Numbered from the stretch's first letter, positions 27,113 to 36,334 are shown. The stretch: DNA of 64,000 nucleotides from Fibrisoma limi BUZ 3 (GCF_000296815.2 NZ_CAIT01000004.1:496001-560000), one strand, 5' to 3'. Notes: a model not told the origin generated them from the sequence alone. A program made the numbers and translations.

Positions 27113-28837
27113 ATGGTTAATCTGACTATAATCAGGACACTGGTACTGGCTGGGCTTGTCAGCGTAGTCAGTTCGTGTAACCTGACCGAACTGGATATAA
27201 ATACTGATCCCAACCGACCAGCAACGGGTTCGCTGGGGCTGCTGTTACCGGTAGCCGAGAATGCAGCCGTCAACGCGTTCGGCGCTGTTAATAGCAACGC
27301 CATGGGCTTCGCCGGTCTTTGGAATTCTGCCGATGCGTATAATCTGAGTAATACCAGCTACCAGGGAACCTGGAATGGCGCGTTTCAAAGCTTGCAAAGC
27401 ATTGAAGAGTTGTTGCGAGCCACTGAAGATGGCAAAAATCCCCGTTACCGGGGCATTGCCCTGGTGCTCAAAGCCTATTCGATGGGTAACTACGTGGATA
27501 TGTTCGGGGATATGCCGTATTCGGAAGCCTGGAAAGGTAACGCAGCAGAACCCAACAAGTCGCCTAAGTTTGACAAAGATTCGGATATCTACGAAGACCT
27601 GCTCAAACTGTGCGATCAGGCAGTTACCGAATTAGCTAAAGCCCAGCCCGTGGCCGTAATCAACGACTATATGGGAGCCGGCAACGCAACGACCTGGACA
27701 CGGATTGCCAAAACCGTTAAGCTGCGCCTGCTGCTGAATTCGCGCAAAGGTCGCACCAACGGCAATGCTGAGCTCAAGGCGGCTTTTGATGCAGGTGGGT
27801 TTATCACAACCCCGGCGCAGAACTGGACATATCTGTATTCAACGCAGATATCCCCGGCCGATAACCGGCATCCCTGGTATTTCACTTATGCCGGGCAGGG
27901 TGATCCTACATACATCAACCACCAGTTGATGGGCGAAATGATCCTGAACAAGGACCCGCGTCTGCCTTTTTACTTTTATCGGCAAACAGCCCGGGTACTC
28001 GATCAGAACAACCCAACCGACCGGGGTACCACGCCTTTTGGTGGGTCGTATCTGCCCCTACGGGCGTCGTTCCTGGATGAATATAAACGGGCGTTTAGCA
28101 TCACAGGTGATGTCCCGGCCGCTGATCTGGCCTACATCGCCGGGTATTTTGGCCGCGACCGGGCCGACGTATCAGGTGCGGCTGCCGATGGTCCGTTACG
28201 GACTACCCCGGGTACGTATCCAGCCGGTGGAGTTTATTCTGATCGGAGTACGCCAGCCGTAGCGCTGACCGGGCAAGCCTCGCTGAACTACGGCGGCAAC
28301 GGGCAGTGGCCACTGATTAACAGTTGGAACACCAAGTATTACCAGATTGAAGCGATCCTGGATGGAACCGGCGTAACCGGCGATGCGAAGGCGCTGTTTG
28401 AGGCTGCCATGCGCGAACAGATTGCGGTGGTGGTGGCGCAGGGACTCAAATCAGATCCCAGTAAGGCAAAAGCCCCGGCTACGGCCGATGTTGATGCGTA
28501 CGTAAAAGCATGGCTGGGCCTATACGATGCGGCAACGACTAATCAGGCTAAACTGAACGTAGTGGCCAAGCAAATCTGGTTCTGCTCGTGGGGACAGGGT
28601 ATGGAAATCTGGAACCTTCAACGGCGGACGGGTTATCCGATTCAGAGCCAGTTCAAGCAGTTCTCCATTGGTGTACAGGCTCCAATTTCGAGGCCGCCCC
28701 GTCAGTATGCGCTGCGGTTGCCGTATCCTCAGCAGGAAGGTGCGCTGAACCCGAATGCAGCCAAGTACATCACCGACGTTATTTTTGACCGGGACCCAAT
28801 TTTCTGGGATAAAGTAAAAGTGAAGTGGGAGTTTTAA
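27113..28837 (+). CDS. SusD/RagB-family nutrient-binding lipoprotein (pair 1)
   Basis: A 574-residue outer-membrane lipoprotein. The lipobox is VSVVSSC with Cys22, and the mature start NLTELDINTDPNRP is typical of the SusD-like_2 subgroup. It forms the lid over the SusC barrel encoded just upstream. The fold is mostly helical with TPR-like segments (ALVLKAYSMGNYVDMFGDMP is the family hallmark). The ATG at 27113 is chosen over longer in-frame options that would overlap susC in another frame. The ligand cannot be read from sequence. Confidence 0.93.
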   Translation: MVNLTIIRTLVLAGLVSVVSSCNLTELDINTDPNRPATGSLGLLLPVAENAAVNAFGAVNSNAMGFAGLWNSADAYNLSNTSYQGTWNGAFQSLQSIEELLRATEDGKNPRYRGIALVLKAYSMGNYVDMFGDMPYSEAWKGNAAEPNKSPKFDKDSDIYEDLLKLCDQAVTELAKAQPVAVINDYMGAGNATTWTRIAKTVKLRLLLNSRKGRTNGNAELKAAFDAGGFITTPAQNWTYLYSTQISPADNRHPWYFTYAGQGDPTYINHQLMGEMILNKDPRLPFYFYRQTARVLDQNNPTDRGTTPFGGSYLPLRASFLDEYKRAFSITGDVPAADLAYIAGYFGRDRADVSGAAADGPLRTTPGTYPAGGVYSDRSTPAVALTGQASLNYGGNGQWPLINSWNTKYYQIEAILDGTGVTGDAKALFEAAMREQIAVVVAQGLKSDPSKAKAPATADVDAYVKAWLGLYDAATTNQAKLNVVAKQIWFCSWGQGMEIWNLQRRTGYPIQSQFKQFSIGVQAPISRPPRQYALRLPYPQQEGALNPNAAKYITDVIFDRDPIFWDKVKVKWEF

Positions 28838-28907
28838 ATGAATTACAGGTAGCTCAACCAAAGCTAACCGTAGGCGTGGTTGAGTTGCCGGAAAACGGAT
28901 AATAACA

Positions 28908-29615
28908 ATGAAAAAATATTTAATATATTCATTATCAGCCGTAATTGCGCTTTTGGTAGGTTGCCGAGATGAGGCCCTCAACCCCAATAAGCCCTGGGAG
29001 CCGGGGGTTCACGCATTAACTGTTTTTGCGGACATACCCGAGGGTAAATTAGGGACGAGTGACAAAGCCAACTTTGCAGCCAACGGTCGAAATTTCCCAT
29101 TAACCGGTCAGGACAATGCAAAGCTGGATCTGAAGATTCGTTGGGTATCGCTCGATAACAAGCTGACTGTTACCAAGATCGTTATTAAAGCAGATATGAT
29201 CGAGTCGTACACCGACCCGGATGGTAACCCTAAAACGGTGTCGCTGGGCAGCGGAGGGAAAATTGTAAAAACGATTGAGTCGCCCGCAGCTAACCGGCAA
29301 TGGAACACGTTCAGCATCACCCCCAATGAAATCTACAATCTGTACAAAGATGCAACCGTGAAGTACGACAAGGTAAACGCGGTAAAAGTCTTCGAAAACC
29401 CTGCTCGTCCTCGCCCGGCCGGTGCCCGGTTGCAGGGACCACAGGTTGTTGGCGGTAGGACAGTTGCTAATGCCGATGCCTTTGTTGTGACGTGGGAGCT
29501 TACCACCTCCGACGGCCTAGTATTTAGAGTGTGGAACGAAGAAAGTATCTGCCTCGATCCTACGCCGGTGTCTCAGGCCAATTCAAATTGCCGCCTGAAT
29601 TTTACAGTCAGATAA
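28908..29615 (+). CDS. Lipoprotein of unknown function, third gene of the first susCD operon
   Basis: A 235-residue protein with a lipobox ending LLVGC (Cys19). The mature part is beta-strand-rich (DLKIRWVSLDNKLTVTKIVI; ADAFVVTWELTTSDGLVFRVWN), suggesting an immunoglobulin-like or other beta-sandwich fold. I do not recognise a family. It starts 70 bases after the susD gene and a terminator follows, so it is probably part of the operon and could be a surface glycan-binding-type accessory lipoprotein. That role is only an inference from position. Confidence 0.72.
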   Translation: MKKYLIYSLSAVIALLVGCRDEALNPNKPWEPGVHALTVFADIPEGKLGTSDKANFAANGRNFPLTGQDNAKLDLKIRWVSLDNKLTVTKIVIKADMIESYTDPDGNPKTVSLGSGGKIVKTIESPAANRQWNTFSITPNEIYNLYKDATVKYDKVNAVKVFENPARPRPAGARLQGPQVVGGRTVANADAFVVTWELTTSDGLVFRVWNEESICLDPTPVSQANSNCRLNFTVR

Positions 29616-29637
29616 CCGTGCCTGTAATTTGTACTGG

Positions 29638-29671
29638 AGCAGCAATGGGCTTACCCCATTGCTGCTTTTTT
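29638..29671 (+). terminator. Rho-independent terminator ending the first susCD operon
   Basis: AGCAGCAATGGG (29638-29649) and CCCATTGCTGCT (29655-29666) form a perfect 12-pair stem with T residues after it. It also argues against a longer start for the next gene, whose open frame would run through the hairpin; the ATG at 29686 is just downstream. Confidence 0.92.
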
Positions 29672-29685
29672 CATCACTAGAGACT

Positions 29686-30960
29686 ATGTACTACGGGCGA
29701 ACTGGTTTTTGGCTACTGCTTTGGTTGTTTATGAGCCATGTTATTGTAGCTCAGTCGCCTACCTACGTCCAGCACGTTAAACCAATTATTACACGACACT
29801 GTGGAACCCCCTGTCATCATTCCGGGGGCGTCGGGCCGTTCAGCTTGCTGACGTACGAGGACGTAGCCAAGCGTGGAAAGTTCATTGCCAAAGTGACACA
29901 GGCCCGGTACATGCCACCATTTCCGGCCGATCGGGAGTTTCAGCACTACGCCAACGAACGAGGATTGTCGGATGCCGAAATTGACCTGATTCAGCAGTGG
30001 GTACAGGCCGGAATGCCGGAGGGTACACCGAGGGAGATGACCGGTCTGCACCGAAGGTCTGACCAGTCATCTCCCTCGGCAATTGGTGTATCCGGTGCAG
30101 ACCAGCAACGAAAGCCTGATCTGGTGCTGCGTATGAAACCGTATGCTATCAAAGGCGACGGCCGCGAAGATTTCCGGTATTTTCACGTACCGATGGGCCT
30201 AAGGCAGGACGTTTGGGTAGAAGCCATCGAATTTGTACCGCAGAATCGCAAACGGCTGCACCACAGTCGACTGATGGTTGATTCGACGGGGACTATGGCA
30301 GGGATCGACGGCCTGGCGGAAGATGATCCCCGGCTGCGGGACTTCCAGCGGACGCCTTTAGCCGATGCATTCCTCTACGGCTGGGTACCCGGCAACGACC
30401 GCGTTACGTTTCCGGTAGGGGCCGCCAAGCGCATTCCGGCGGGCAGCGACCTAATCCTGAATCTCCACTATGCTCCGTCGCCGAAACCCGAAACCGATCA
30501 GTCGGAGGTTCGGCTGTATTTTGCCCGAAAGCCGGTGGAACGGGAAGTTCGGACGCTGACACTAACGGAGAATGATATAACTAATCAGCCATTTGTGCTG
30601 CCGGCCAATACCCGCCCGACGTTTTACATGAACTATGGCCCGATCAGCGACACGATTCGGTTGTTATCAGTGATGCCGCATATGCATTGGCTGGGCCAGA
30701 CGATCAAGGCGTTTGCCATTACGCCCGCCGGCGATGCTATTCAATTAATAAAAATTGACAATTGGGATTTTAACTGGCAGTTATCCTACTTTTTTCGCGA
30801 GCCACTTGTGTTGCCTAAAGGCTCGACCATCATCGCCGAGGCTTCATACGACAATACCGACCAGAATCCGCTTAATCCCAACCGCCCGGTTCGACAGGTA
30901 GGCTACGGCTGGAACTCCACCGACGAAATGATGAATCTGGTCTTCTACTACGTGAAATAG
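29686..30960 (+). CDS. Cytochrome-like and PHM-like copper monooxygenase fusion
   Basis: A 424-residue secreted protein with a signal peptide (residues 1-23, ending HVIVAQ). Residues 28-112 form a cytochrome-c-like module around HCGTPCHHSGGVGPFSL, in which Cys39, Cys43 and His44 give a CX3CH arrangement rather than the normal CX2CH. Residues 145-424 resemble the two copper domains of peptidylglycine alpha-hydroxylating monooxygenase: LHHSRLMVD (His192, His193), ILNLHYAPS (His261), MPHMHWLGQ (His332, His334) and STDEMMNLVFYYV (Met415). These would be all six copper ligands of the animal enzyme. An O2-dependent hydroxylation of an unknown substrate in the periplasm is inferred. A 30-residue linker is encoded by interleaved inverted repeats. 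The redoxin gene lies 11 bases away, facing it. Confidence 0.8.
   Translation: MYYGRTGFWLLLWLFMSHVIVAQSPTYVQHVKPIITRHCGTPCHHSGGVGPFSLLTYEDVAKRGKFIAKVTQARYMPPFPADREFQHYANERGLSDAEIDLIQQWVQAGMPEGTPREMTGLHRRSDQSSPSAIGVSGADQQRKPDLVLRMKPYAIKGDGREDFRYFHVPMGLRQDVWVEAIEFVPQNRKRLHHSRLMVDSTGTMAGIDGLAEDDPRLRDFQRTPLADAFLYGWVPGNDRVTFPVGAAKRIPAGSDLILNLHYAPSPKPETDQSEVRLYFARKPVEREVRTLTLTENDITNQPFVLPANTRPTFYMNYGPISDTIRLLSVMPHMHWLGQTIKAFAITPAGDAIQLIKIDNWDFNWQLSYFFREPLVLPKGSTIIAEASYDNTDQNPLNPNRPVRQVGYGWNSTDEMMNLVFYYVK
30028..30103. repeat. Interleaved inverted repeats inside the copper monooxygenase gene
   Basis: Two inverted repeats interlock: CCGAGGGAGATGAC (30028-30041) pairs with GTCATCTCCCTCGG (30066-30079), and GGTCTGCACCG (30043-30053) pairs with CGGTGCAGACC (30093-30103). 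Order A-B-A'-B' gives a pseudoknot-capable layout. The 76 bases encode the linker between the cytochrome-like and copper domains in frame. It looks like a palindromic element that inserted without breaking the frame. Confidence 0.7.
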
Positions 30961-30971
30961 CGAATCACGCT

Positions 30972-31493
30972 CTATTCAATCAGACACCCCACCGCATCCG
31001 TCCGCGGAACAGCAACAGGTTGCCCGGCCAGCAGCGCATCCAGCGCATCACGGAGAAAATGTTGAGTAGGGGAGGGCCGATGCTTCCCGAGCGATACGTA
31101 CCAGTCGTCAATGGCGCCCTGGTAGCTTACTGTTCCATCTGCAGCCATCAGAACAACTTCAGGTGTAACGTGAGCCCGAAAATAGCGTGCGAGCCTGGCA
31201 CCTGGATCGGCCTGCCCCGCAAACGGAAGCTGATATAGTTTATGAAATTGCCGGATGGTTTGAGGTAGGTCTGTCCGAAGCGGATAAACACCCACAAAGC
31301 GCACGTCCGATTTCCTGAAGCGCCGATATAGGTCGGCAAGCCGTGGGGTGTACTGCTGGCAGACCGGACATTCGGTATTCAGAAAGATGTAAACCGTAGG
31401 CTGCGGTTTAGGCTCTTTACCTGCCCTATCGTATTGTGGACTCTGCACGAATAGAGCGAGTAGGAAATGACTAAGTACAAATAATGCGTTCAT
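30972..31493 (-). CDS. Redoxin/AhpC-TSA-like exported protein with C-terminal Cys motif
   Basis: A 173-residue thioredoxin-fold protein with an N-terminal signal peptide (MNALFVLSHFLLALFVQS). The redox pair is in FLNTECPVCQQYTPRLADLY (Cys42, Cys45). The C-terminus ends with TDAVGCLIE, a single-Cys tail (Cys171) also seen in redoxin domains that accompany copper monooxygenase-like proteins in Bacteroidota and Planctomycetes. It faces the monooxygenase gene with only 11 bases between them. A supporting role, such as copper delivery or reduction, is inferred. The ATG at 31493 is preferred over one at 31517. Confidence 0.8.
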   Translation of the reverse strand: MNALFVLSHFLLALFVQSPQYDRAGKEPKPQPTVYIFLNTECPVCQQYTPRLADLYRRFRKSDVRFVGVYPLRTDLPQTIRQFHKLYQLPFAGQADPGARLARYFRAHVTPEVVLMAADGTVSYQGAIDDWYVSLGKHRPSPTQHFLRDALDALLAGQPVAVPRTDAVGCLIE

Positions 31494-31691
31494 TGCGCTG
31501 AGGTGAATAGCCATCATTTAACAAAAAAAGCAAGGCGATCAGTCCTGCTATTTTATTATTTAACGAGTTTGCTGCAAAAAAATACTATCAAATATTGGTT
31601 GCCTGCAACGTTCCATTTTTATCTGTGTCATTAATTGAATTGTTGAAAATATTGTTCGGAATCTCTCTTGTGTTAACAGATTTTTAATATT

Positions 31692-31699
31692 TAATTTTG
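31692..31699 (+). promoter_or_regulatory. -7 element of the second susCD promoter
   Basis: TAATTTTG at 31692-31699 is an exact TAnnTTTG match, 28 bases before the susC ATG. A TTG at 31668-31670 is a possible -33 box with a 21-base spacer. The leader upstream (31518-31691) is AT-rich and has no gene. Confidence 0.58.
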
Positions 31700-31727
31700 C
31701 AGTTTACTTATCTCACAATACCACTTT

Positions 31728-34700
31728 ATGAGAAAAATTATATTGCTTCTGCTTTTAATGGTGGGGGTTCTGCACCTCCCGGCAGTTGCACAAGATCGTC
31801 GGGTGACCGGGAAAGTCACATCGGCGGAAGATGGCAACGTGCTGCCTGGTGTTTCTGTACAAATCAAAGGAACAACACGGGGTACGCAGACGGATGCCGA
31901 AGGTAACTACTCAATCTCTGTACCCAGCACTGCAACAACACTCGTGTTCAGTTTTGTGGGAACCACGGCGCAGGAAGTTGTTATTGGAAACCGCAGCCAG
32001 ATTAACGTAGCGCTCACCAACGATTCGCGCGCGTTAAGCGAGGTGGTGGTTGTAGGTTACGGTACGCAGCAGCGCCGTGACCTGACCGGTTCACAGGCCA
32101 GTATCAGCGGGAAAGACATTGCTAACCTGCCCGTCCAAACGTTCGAAACGGCGCTACAGGGCCGCACGCCAGGTGTGCAGATCACGCAGGGCAGCGGTAA
32201 GCTGGGAACAGCACTTCAGATCCGTGTTCGGGGAGCCGCGTCGATTTCGGCCGGTAACGAGCCGCTGTACGTACTGGATGGTATTCCCATTACGTCGCAG
32301 GACCTGAACACGACGGACAATGAGCAGTTTAGCCCGTTGGCCGACATTGATCCGAACGACATTGAATCCATCGAAATCCTGAAAGATGCGTCGGCATCGG
32401 CGATCTACGGCTCCCGGGCCAGCAACGGCGTTGTGCTGATCACCACCAAGCGCGGTAAAGCCGGTCGGACCAACGTGCAGGTCGGCTACTACACCGGCAT
32501 CAGCAACCCGACCCGGGTGCGTGAATTCCTGAATGGTCCGCAGTATCTGGAGTTGTTTAAGGAATCATTGACCAACGCTGGTATCGATCCGAACGACCCG
32601 AACGACGGTTTCCCGGGCTATGGTCTTGATCCGAATTCAACGGTTAATAGCGACTGGTCCGGTGCCGCTTTCCGTCAGGGAACGATAAATCAGGCAAACT
32701 TTGCCATTAACGGTGGTAGCGAGAAAACCCGGTTCAACCTGTCGGGGGCCACTAACAAGCAGATTGGCTTCATCATCGGCAACAACTTCCAGCGGAACAA
32801 CGTCCGCCTGAACCTCGACCATACGGTTAGTGATAAGTTCAGTCTGGGGGCCAGCATTGCGTTTGCTCGTACCAACAACAAGAAAGTGCCGGGTGATAAT
32901 GCGTTCTCGAACCCAATTCAGTTGAACGCCCTGCCGCCGATCCAGCCGATCTACGATCCGAACGATCCGACCGGCTACAACCGGCAGACGTTGTACTACA
33001 ACAACCTGGTTGAGCTGAACAACGCGTCGAACTACGCACGTACGTACCGCACATTCGGTAACCTCTTCGGTCAGTATCAACTGCTGCCGGGGCTGACGTT
33101 CCGGAGCGAATACGGTTTCGACGTATTAAACCTGCAGGAAGAAATTTTCCAGGGCCGCGTAACGGAAGATGGTGCCCCGACCGGCTACGGCTATCAGGCA
33201 CAGACCCGTTCAAATAACTGGACCGCCAACAACACGTTCAGCTACCTGCGGACGTTCGGTGGGGTGCACAGCATCGACGCTCTGGCGGGTATTACGTACC
33301 AAGAGCAGAATGTACAGACCGTATCGGCAACAGCCCGCAACTTCCCGAACGACAAATTTCAGGAACTGGCCAGTGCCAGTCAGAAAACCGATGCCAGCTC
33401 AACCGAAACCGGCTTTAGCCTGGTGTCATACCTGGCGCGGGTGAACTACAAGTTCCGCGATCGGTACCTGATTGGTTTGTCGGGCCGTATCGACGGTTCG
33501 TCCCGCTTCGGTCTGAACAATCGCTACGGTTTCTTCCCGGCTATTTCGGCGGGCTGGATTCTGAGCGACGAGCCGTTCATCAAGAACACGGTTCCATCGC
33601 TTAGCCTCCTGAAACTGCGGGCCAGCTACGGCGTGACGGGTAACTCCGAAATCGCCAACTTCGCGTCTCGCGGTCTGTACGGTACCATCAACTACGCCGA
33701 TCAGGTTGGTATTCGTCCGTCGCAGGTGGCAAACGCTGACCTGCGCTGGGAGCAGTCGACGCAGTTGGACATTGGTCTGGAGTTTGGTTTCCTCAACAAC
33801 CGCATCAACGGACAGATCGACTTCTATAATAAGGTAACGAACGACCTGTTGCTGAACCAGCCGCAGCCAGCTATTAACGGGTTCACCACCATTGCCCGGA
33901 ATATTGGTAGCCTGCGGAACCGCGGGGTAGAATTCAGCATTACGTCGCAGAACCTGACGAAAGCGCTCCGGTGGTCGACCAACTTCAACATCTCGTTCAA
34001 CCGCAACCTGGTGACGAAGCTGAACGTATCGCCGATCCGGGCCAACTCGCGGTTCCTGAGCTACGTAACGGAAGGCCAGCCGCTGGGTATTTTCTACGGC
34101 AAGAAGTACGTAGGCGTCGATCCGCAGACAGGTGATGCGCTGTACCAGGGTGCAGACGGAAATCCGACTGCCGACTATGCAGCAGCACCGGAGATGTTTG
34201 TGGGCAACCCAAACCCTGATTTCACGGGCGGTCTGACCAACAACTTCTCGTTCAAAGGATTCGACCTGAGCTTCCTGCTGCAAGGGGTTTACGGCAACGA
34301 CATCTACAACACGGCGGCTATCTATCAGTCGGTGAACGGTGACTATTTCGACAACCAGACCGTCGATCAGTTGAACCGCTGGCAGAAACCTGGTGATATT
34401 ACCAACGTACCGAGAGCTGTTTTTGGGGGTGGTAATGGCACGGGCGTATCGTCGCGTTGGGTGCAGGATGGTTCGTTCCTGCGCGTGAAAACCGTATCGT
34501 TTGGCTACAATCTGCCGAGTGCGCTGCTGCGGAAAATCTCCGTACAGTCGGCGCGGGTGTACGTATCGGCGTTGAACCTGTTCACATTCACCAACTACAC
34601 CGGCTACGATCCGGAGGTGAACACGCAGTACGCGAACGGCAGCAACCAGACAGCCAACATCGCCCTGGGCCACGACTTCTACACGCCACCTCAGGCCCGG

Positions 34701-34733
34701 ACGTTCACGGTTGGTATCAATTTAGGTTTCTAA
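31728..34733 (+). CDS. SusC/RagA-type TonB-linked outer-membrane protein (pair 2)
   Basis: A 1001-residue SusC-class transporter with a signal peptide ending PAVAQ, a regulatory-like beta domain (GKVTSAEDGNVLPGVSVQIK), a TonB-box-like segment (LSEVVVVGYG) and a plug with NEPLYVLDGIPITSQ and AIYGSRASNGVVLITTKRG. The barrel ends with GINLGF. It is closely similar along its length to the SusC of pair 3, so the two probably arose by tandem duplication. It is shorter than the pair 1 SusC by about 95 residues. No STN domain is present. Confidence 0.95.
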   Translation: MRKIILLLLLMVGVLHLPAVAQDRRVTGKVTSAEDGNVLPGVSVQIKGTTRGTQTDAEGNYSISVPSTATTLVFSFVGTTAQEVVIGNRSQINVALTNDSRALSEVVVVGYGTQQRRDLTGSQASISGKDIANLPVQTFETALQGRTPGVQITQGSGKLGTALQIRVRGAASISAGNEPLYVLDGIPITSQDLNTTDNEQFSPLADIDPNDIESIEILKDASASAIYGSRASNGVVLITTKRGKAGRTNVQVGYYTGISNPTRVREFLNGPQYLELFKESLTNAGIDPNDPNDGFPGYGLDPNSTVNSDWSGAAFRQGTINQANFAINGGSEKTRFNLSGATNKQIGFIIGNNFQRNNVRLNLDHTVSDKFSLGASIAFARTNNKKVPGDNAFSNPIQLNALPPIQPIYDPNDPTGYNRQTLYYNNLVELNNASNYARTYRTFGNLFGQYQLLPGLTFRSEYGFDVLNLQEEIFQGRVTEDGAPTGYGYQAQTRSNNWTANNTFSYLRTFGGVHSIDALAGITYQEQNVQTVSATARNFPNDKFQELASASQKTDASSTETGFSLVSYLARVNYKFRDRYLIGLSGRIDGSSRFGLNNRYGFFPAISAGWILSDEPFIKNTVPSLSLLKLRASYGVTGNSEIANFASRGLYGTINYADQVGIRPSQVANADLRWEQSTQLDIGLEFGFLNNRINGQIDFYNKVTNDLLLNQPQPAINGFTTIARNIGSLRNRGVEFSITSQNLTKALRWSTNFNISFNRNLVTKLNVSPIRANSRFLSYVTEGQPLGIFYGKKYVGVDPQTGDALYQGADGNPTADYAAAPEMFVGNPNPDFTGGLTNNFSFKGFDLSFLLQGVYGNDIYNTAAIYQSVNGDYFDNQTVDQLNRWQKPGDITNVPRAVFGGGNGTGVSSRWVQDGSFLRVKTVSFGYNLPSALLRKISVQSARVYVSALNLFTFTNYTGYDPEVNTQYANGSNQTANIALGHDFYTPPQARTFTVGINLGF

Positions 34734-34789
34734 GCAAAACAGTCATGGCGCCGGGCAGCTAACCCGGTGTCTATACGGATATATAGAGT

Positions 34790-36184
34790 ATGAAAAAAAT
34801 AATTGTATCGCTGGGTCTGGCGCTGGCCTTGGTTGCCTGCGATGACCGGCTGAATATTGAACCCCGGCAATCGGTTGATGCAGCGACGGCGCTTTCGTCG
34901 GCTCAGGACATCGAGAGTGCCATTATCGGTGCGTATGGTGTATTGCCCGGCGTGCAGGGCGGTGGACTGGCCGATGCCGAATTGTACGGAACCAACCTGA
35001 ACCTCCTGGCCGAGCTGCTGGCGTCAGACGACTACGTAGCGTGGCGCGGTACGTTCCAGGGCTACCGGGAGGTGGCAAACCGGCAGATGCTGGCTACCAA
35101 CTCCGAAGCGCAACGGACGTGGGTGACGGCCTATCAGGTGATCAACGTAGCCAACAACATCCTCGGATCACTGGACAAAATTCAGAACGCCGACCAGAAA
35201 GCGGAGTTTGAAGGCGAAGCCCGTTTCCTGCGGGGGATCATGTATTTCGAACTGGTACGGCTGTATGCCCTGCCGTGGGGCACTCGCGCTGATAACAGCC
35301 AGCCGGGCGTACCCCTGGTGCTGCGTCCTACACTGACGCAGGAACAGGCGGCCGAAACCAGAGCCCGCAATACGGTAGCGGAAGTTTATACGCAGGTACT
35401 GGACGATCTGACCAAGGCATCGACGCTGCTGCCTACCGATAATGGCGTACGGGCCGATAAGTATTCGGCGCTGGGTTTCCTGAGCCGGGTGTATCTGCAA
35501 CAGGCCGATTATGCCAAGGCACTCAATGCCGCCAACCAGATTCTGCAATCGAACCAGTTCCGGCTTAACCCCGGTGTGGCGGATGTGTTTCGGAATAAGA
35601 ACACGGCCGAAAGCGTTTTCGAGATTCAGGAGAATACGCAGAACAACCCCGGAACCACCAACGATGGCCTGACTACGTTCTACGCCAGCATTCCGGCGGA
35701 TGGCGCTGCTGTAGGCCGGGGCGATGTGCAGGTGCTGAACAGCTTTGTCGAGTCGTATGCCCCCACCGATAGCCGTCGTGAAGATTTGTTTTACATCGGC
35801 GTGAAAGGTGCCGGTACTCGCTACTATTCGGGCAAGTGGACTGATTTCGGTGGTAACGTGCCTGTCATCCGGGTTGCCGAAATCCTGCTGACACGGGCCG
35901 AGTGCAACCTGCGGCTTAATTCGGCGGTAGGCGCAACGCCCGCCGAAGACCTGAACGCCGTTCGGACACGGGCTGGGCTGGCCCCCATTGCCAACCCCAC
36001 GCTCACGGACGTACTGCAGGAGCGCCGGTTAGAACTGGCCTTCGAAGGCTTGCGTATCCACGACATCAAGCGGCTGCGGCAGAATGCGGGTACCCTGCCC
36101 TGGAACTCGCCCAAACTGGTATTGCCGATTCCAAAGAGTGAGATTGACGCTAACTCAGCCCTTGTTCAAAACGAAGGCTATTAA
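34790..36184 (+). CDS. SusD/RagB-family lipoprotein (pair 2)
   Basis: A 464-residue lipoprotein. The lipobox ends LALVAC (Cys17). DDRLNIEPRQSVDAATAL is the usual N-terminal SusD segment, and GEARFLRGIMYFELVRLYALPWG is the TPR-associated hallmark. The C-terminal RPF-type block (LQERRLELAFEGLRIHDIKRL) is also typical. It begins 56 bases after its SusC partner and is about 460 residues, the shorter SusD class. Ligand unknown. Confidence 0.94.
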   Translation: MKKIIVSLGLALALVACDDRLNIEPRQSVDAATALSSAQDIESAIIGAYGVLPGVQGGGLADAELYGTNLNLLAELLASDDYVAWRGTFQGYREVANRQMLATNSEAQRTWVTAYQVINVANNILGSLDKIQNADQKAEFEGEARFLRGIMYFELVRLYALPWGTRADNSQPGVPLVLRPTLTQEQAAETRARNTVAEVYTQVLDDLTKASTLLPTDNGVRADKYSALGFLSRVYLQQADYAKALNAANQILQSNQFRLNPGVADVFRNKNTAESVFEIQENTQNNPGTTNDGLTTFYASIPADGAAVGRGDVQVLNSFVESYAPTDSRREDLFYIGVKGAGTRYYSGKWTDFGGNVPVIRVAEILLTRAECNLRLNSAVGATPAEDLNAVRTRAGLAPIANPTLTDVLQERRLELAFEGLRIHDIKRLRQNAGTLPWNSPKLVLPIPKSEIDANSALVQNEGY

Positions 36185-36205
36185 TACTAGTTTCACATTG
36201 CTTTT

Positions 36206-36289
36206 ACCCCAAACCCCTGAAGGGGCTTATCACTGCTCAGCCAGAATACGTGAAATCAGCAGCGCTAAGCCCCTTCAGGGGTTTGGGGT
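36206..36289. repeat. Inverted repeat with 24-base perfect arms and 36-base loop
   Basis: Left arm 36206-36229 and right arm 36266-36289 are fully complementary; the arms start ACCCCAAACCCCTGAAGGGG and end CTTA. The arm contains its own small palindrome (CCCCTGAAGGGG). The loop is 36 bases. The stop-to-stop setting and the repeat design resemble small non-coding dispersed elements in Cytophagales genomes. Confidence 0.85.
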
Positions 36290-36334
36290 GTCATGATACA
36301 AAAGGCTATTCTGAAGTCGTGTATGTAATTGTAT

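Noticed and set aside
33426-34673. 415-codon open frame antisense to the second SusC gene
   Set aside because: Despite its length, it is antisense to an unmistakable SusC gene, has an implausible Arg/Val-rich composition and no motif. A shadow of the coding strand.
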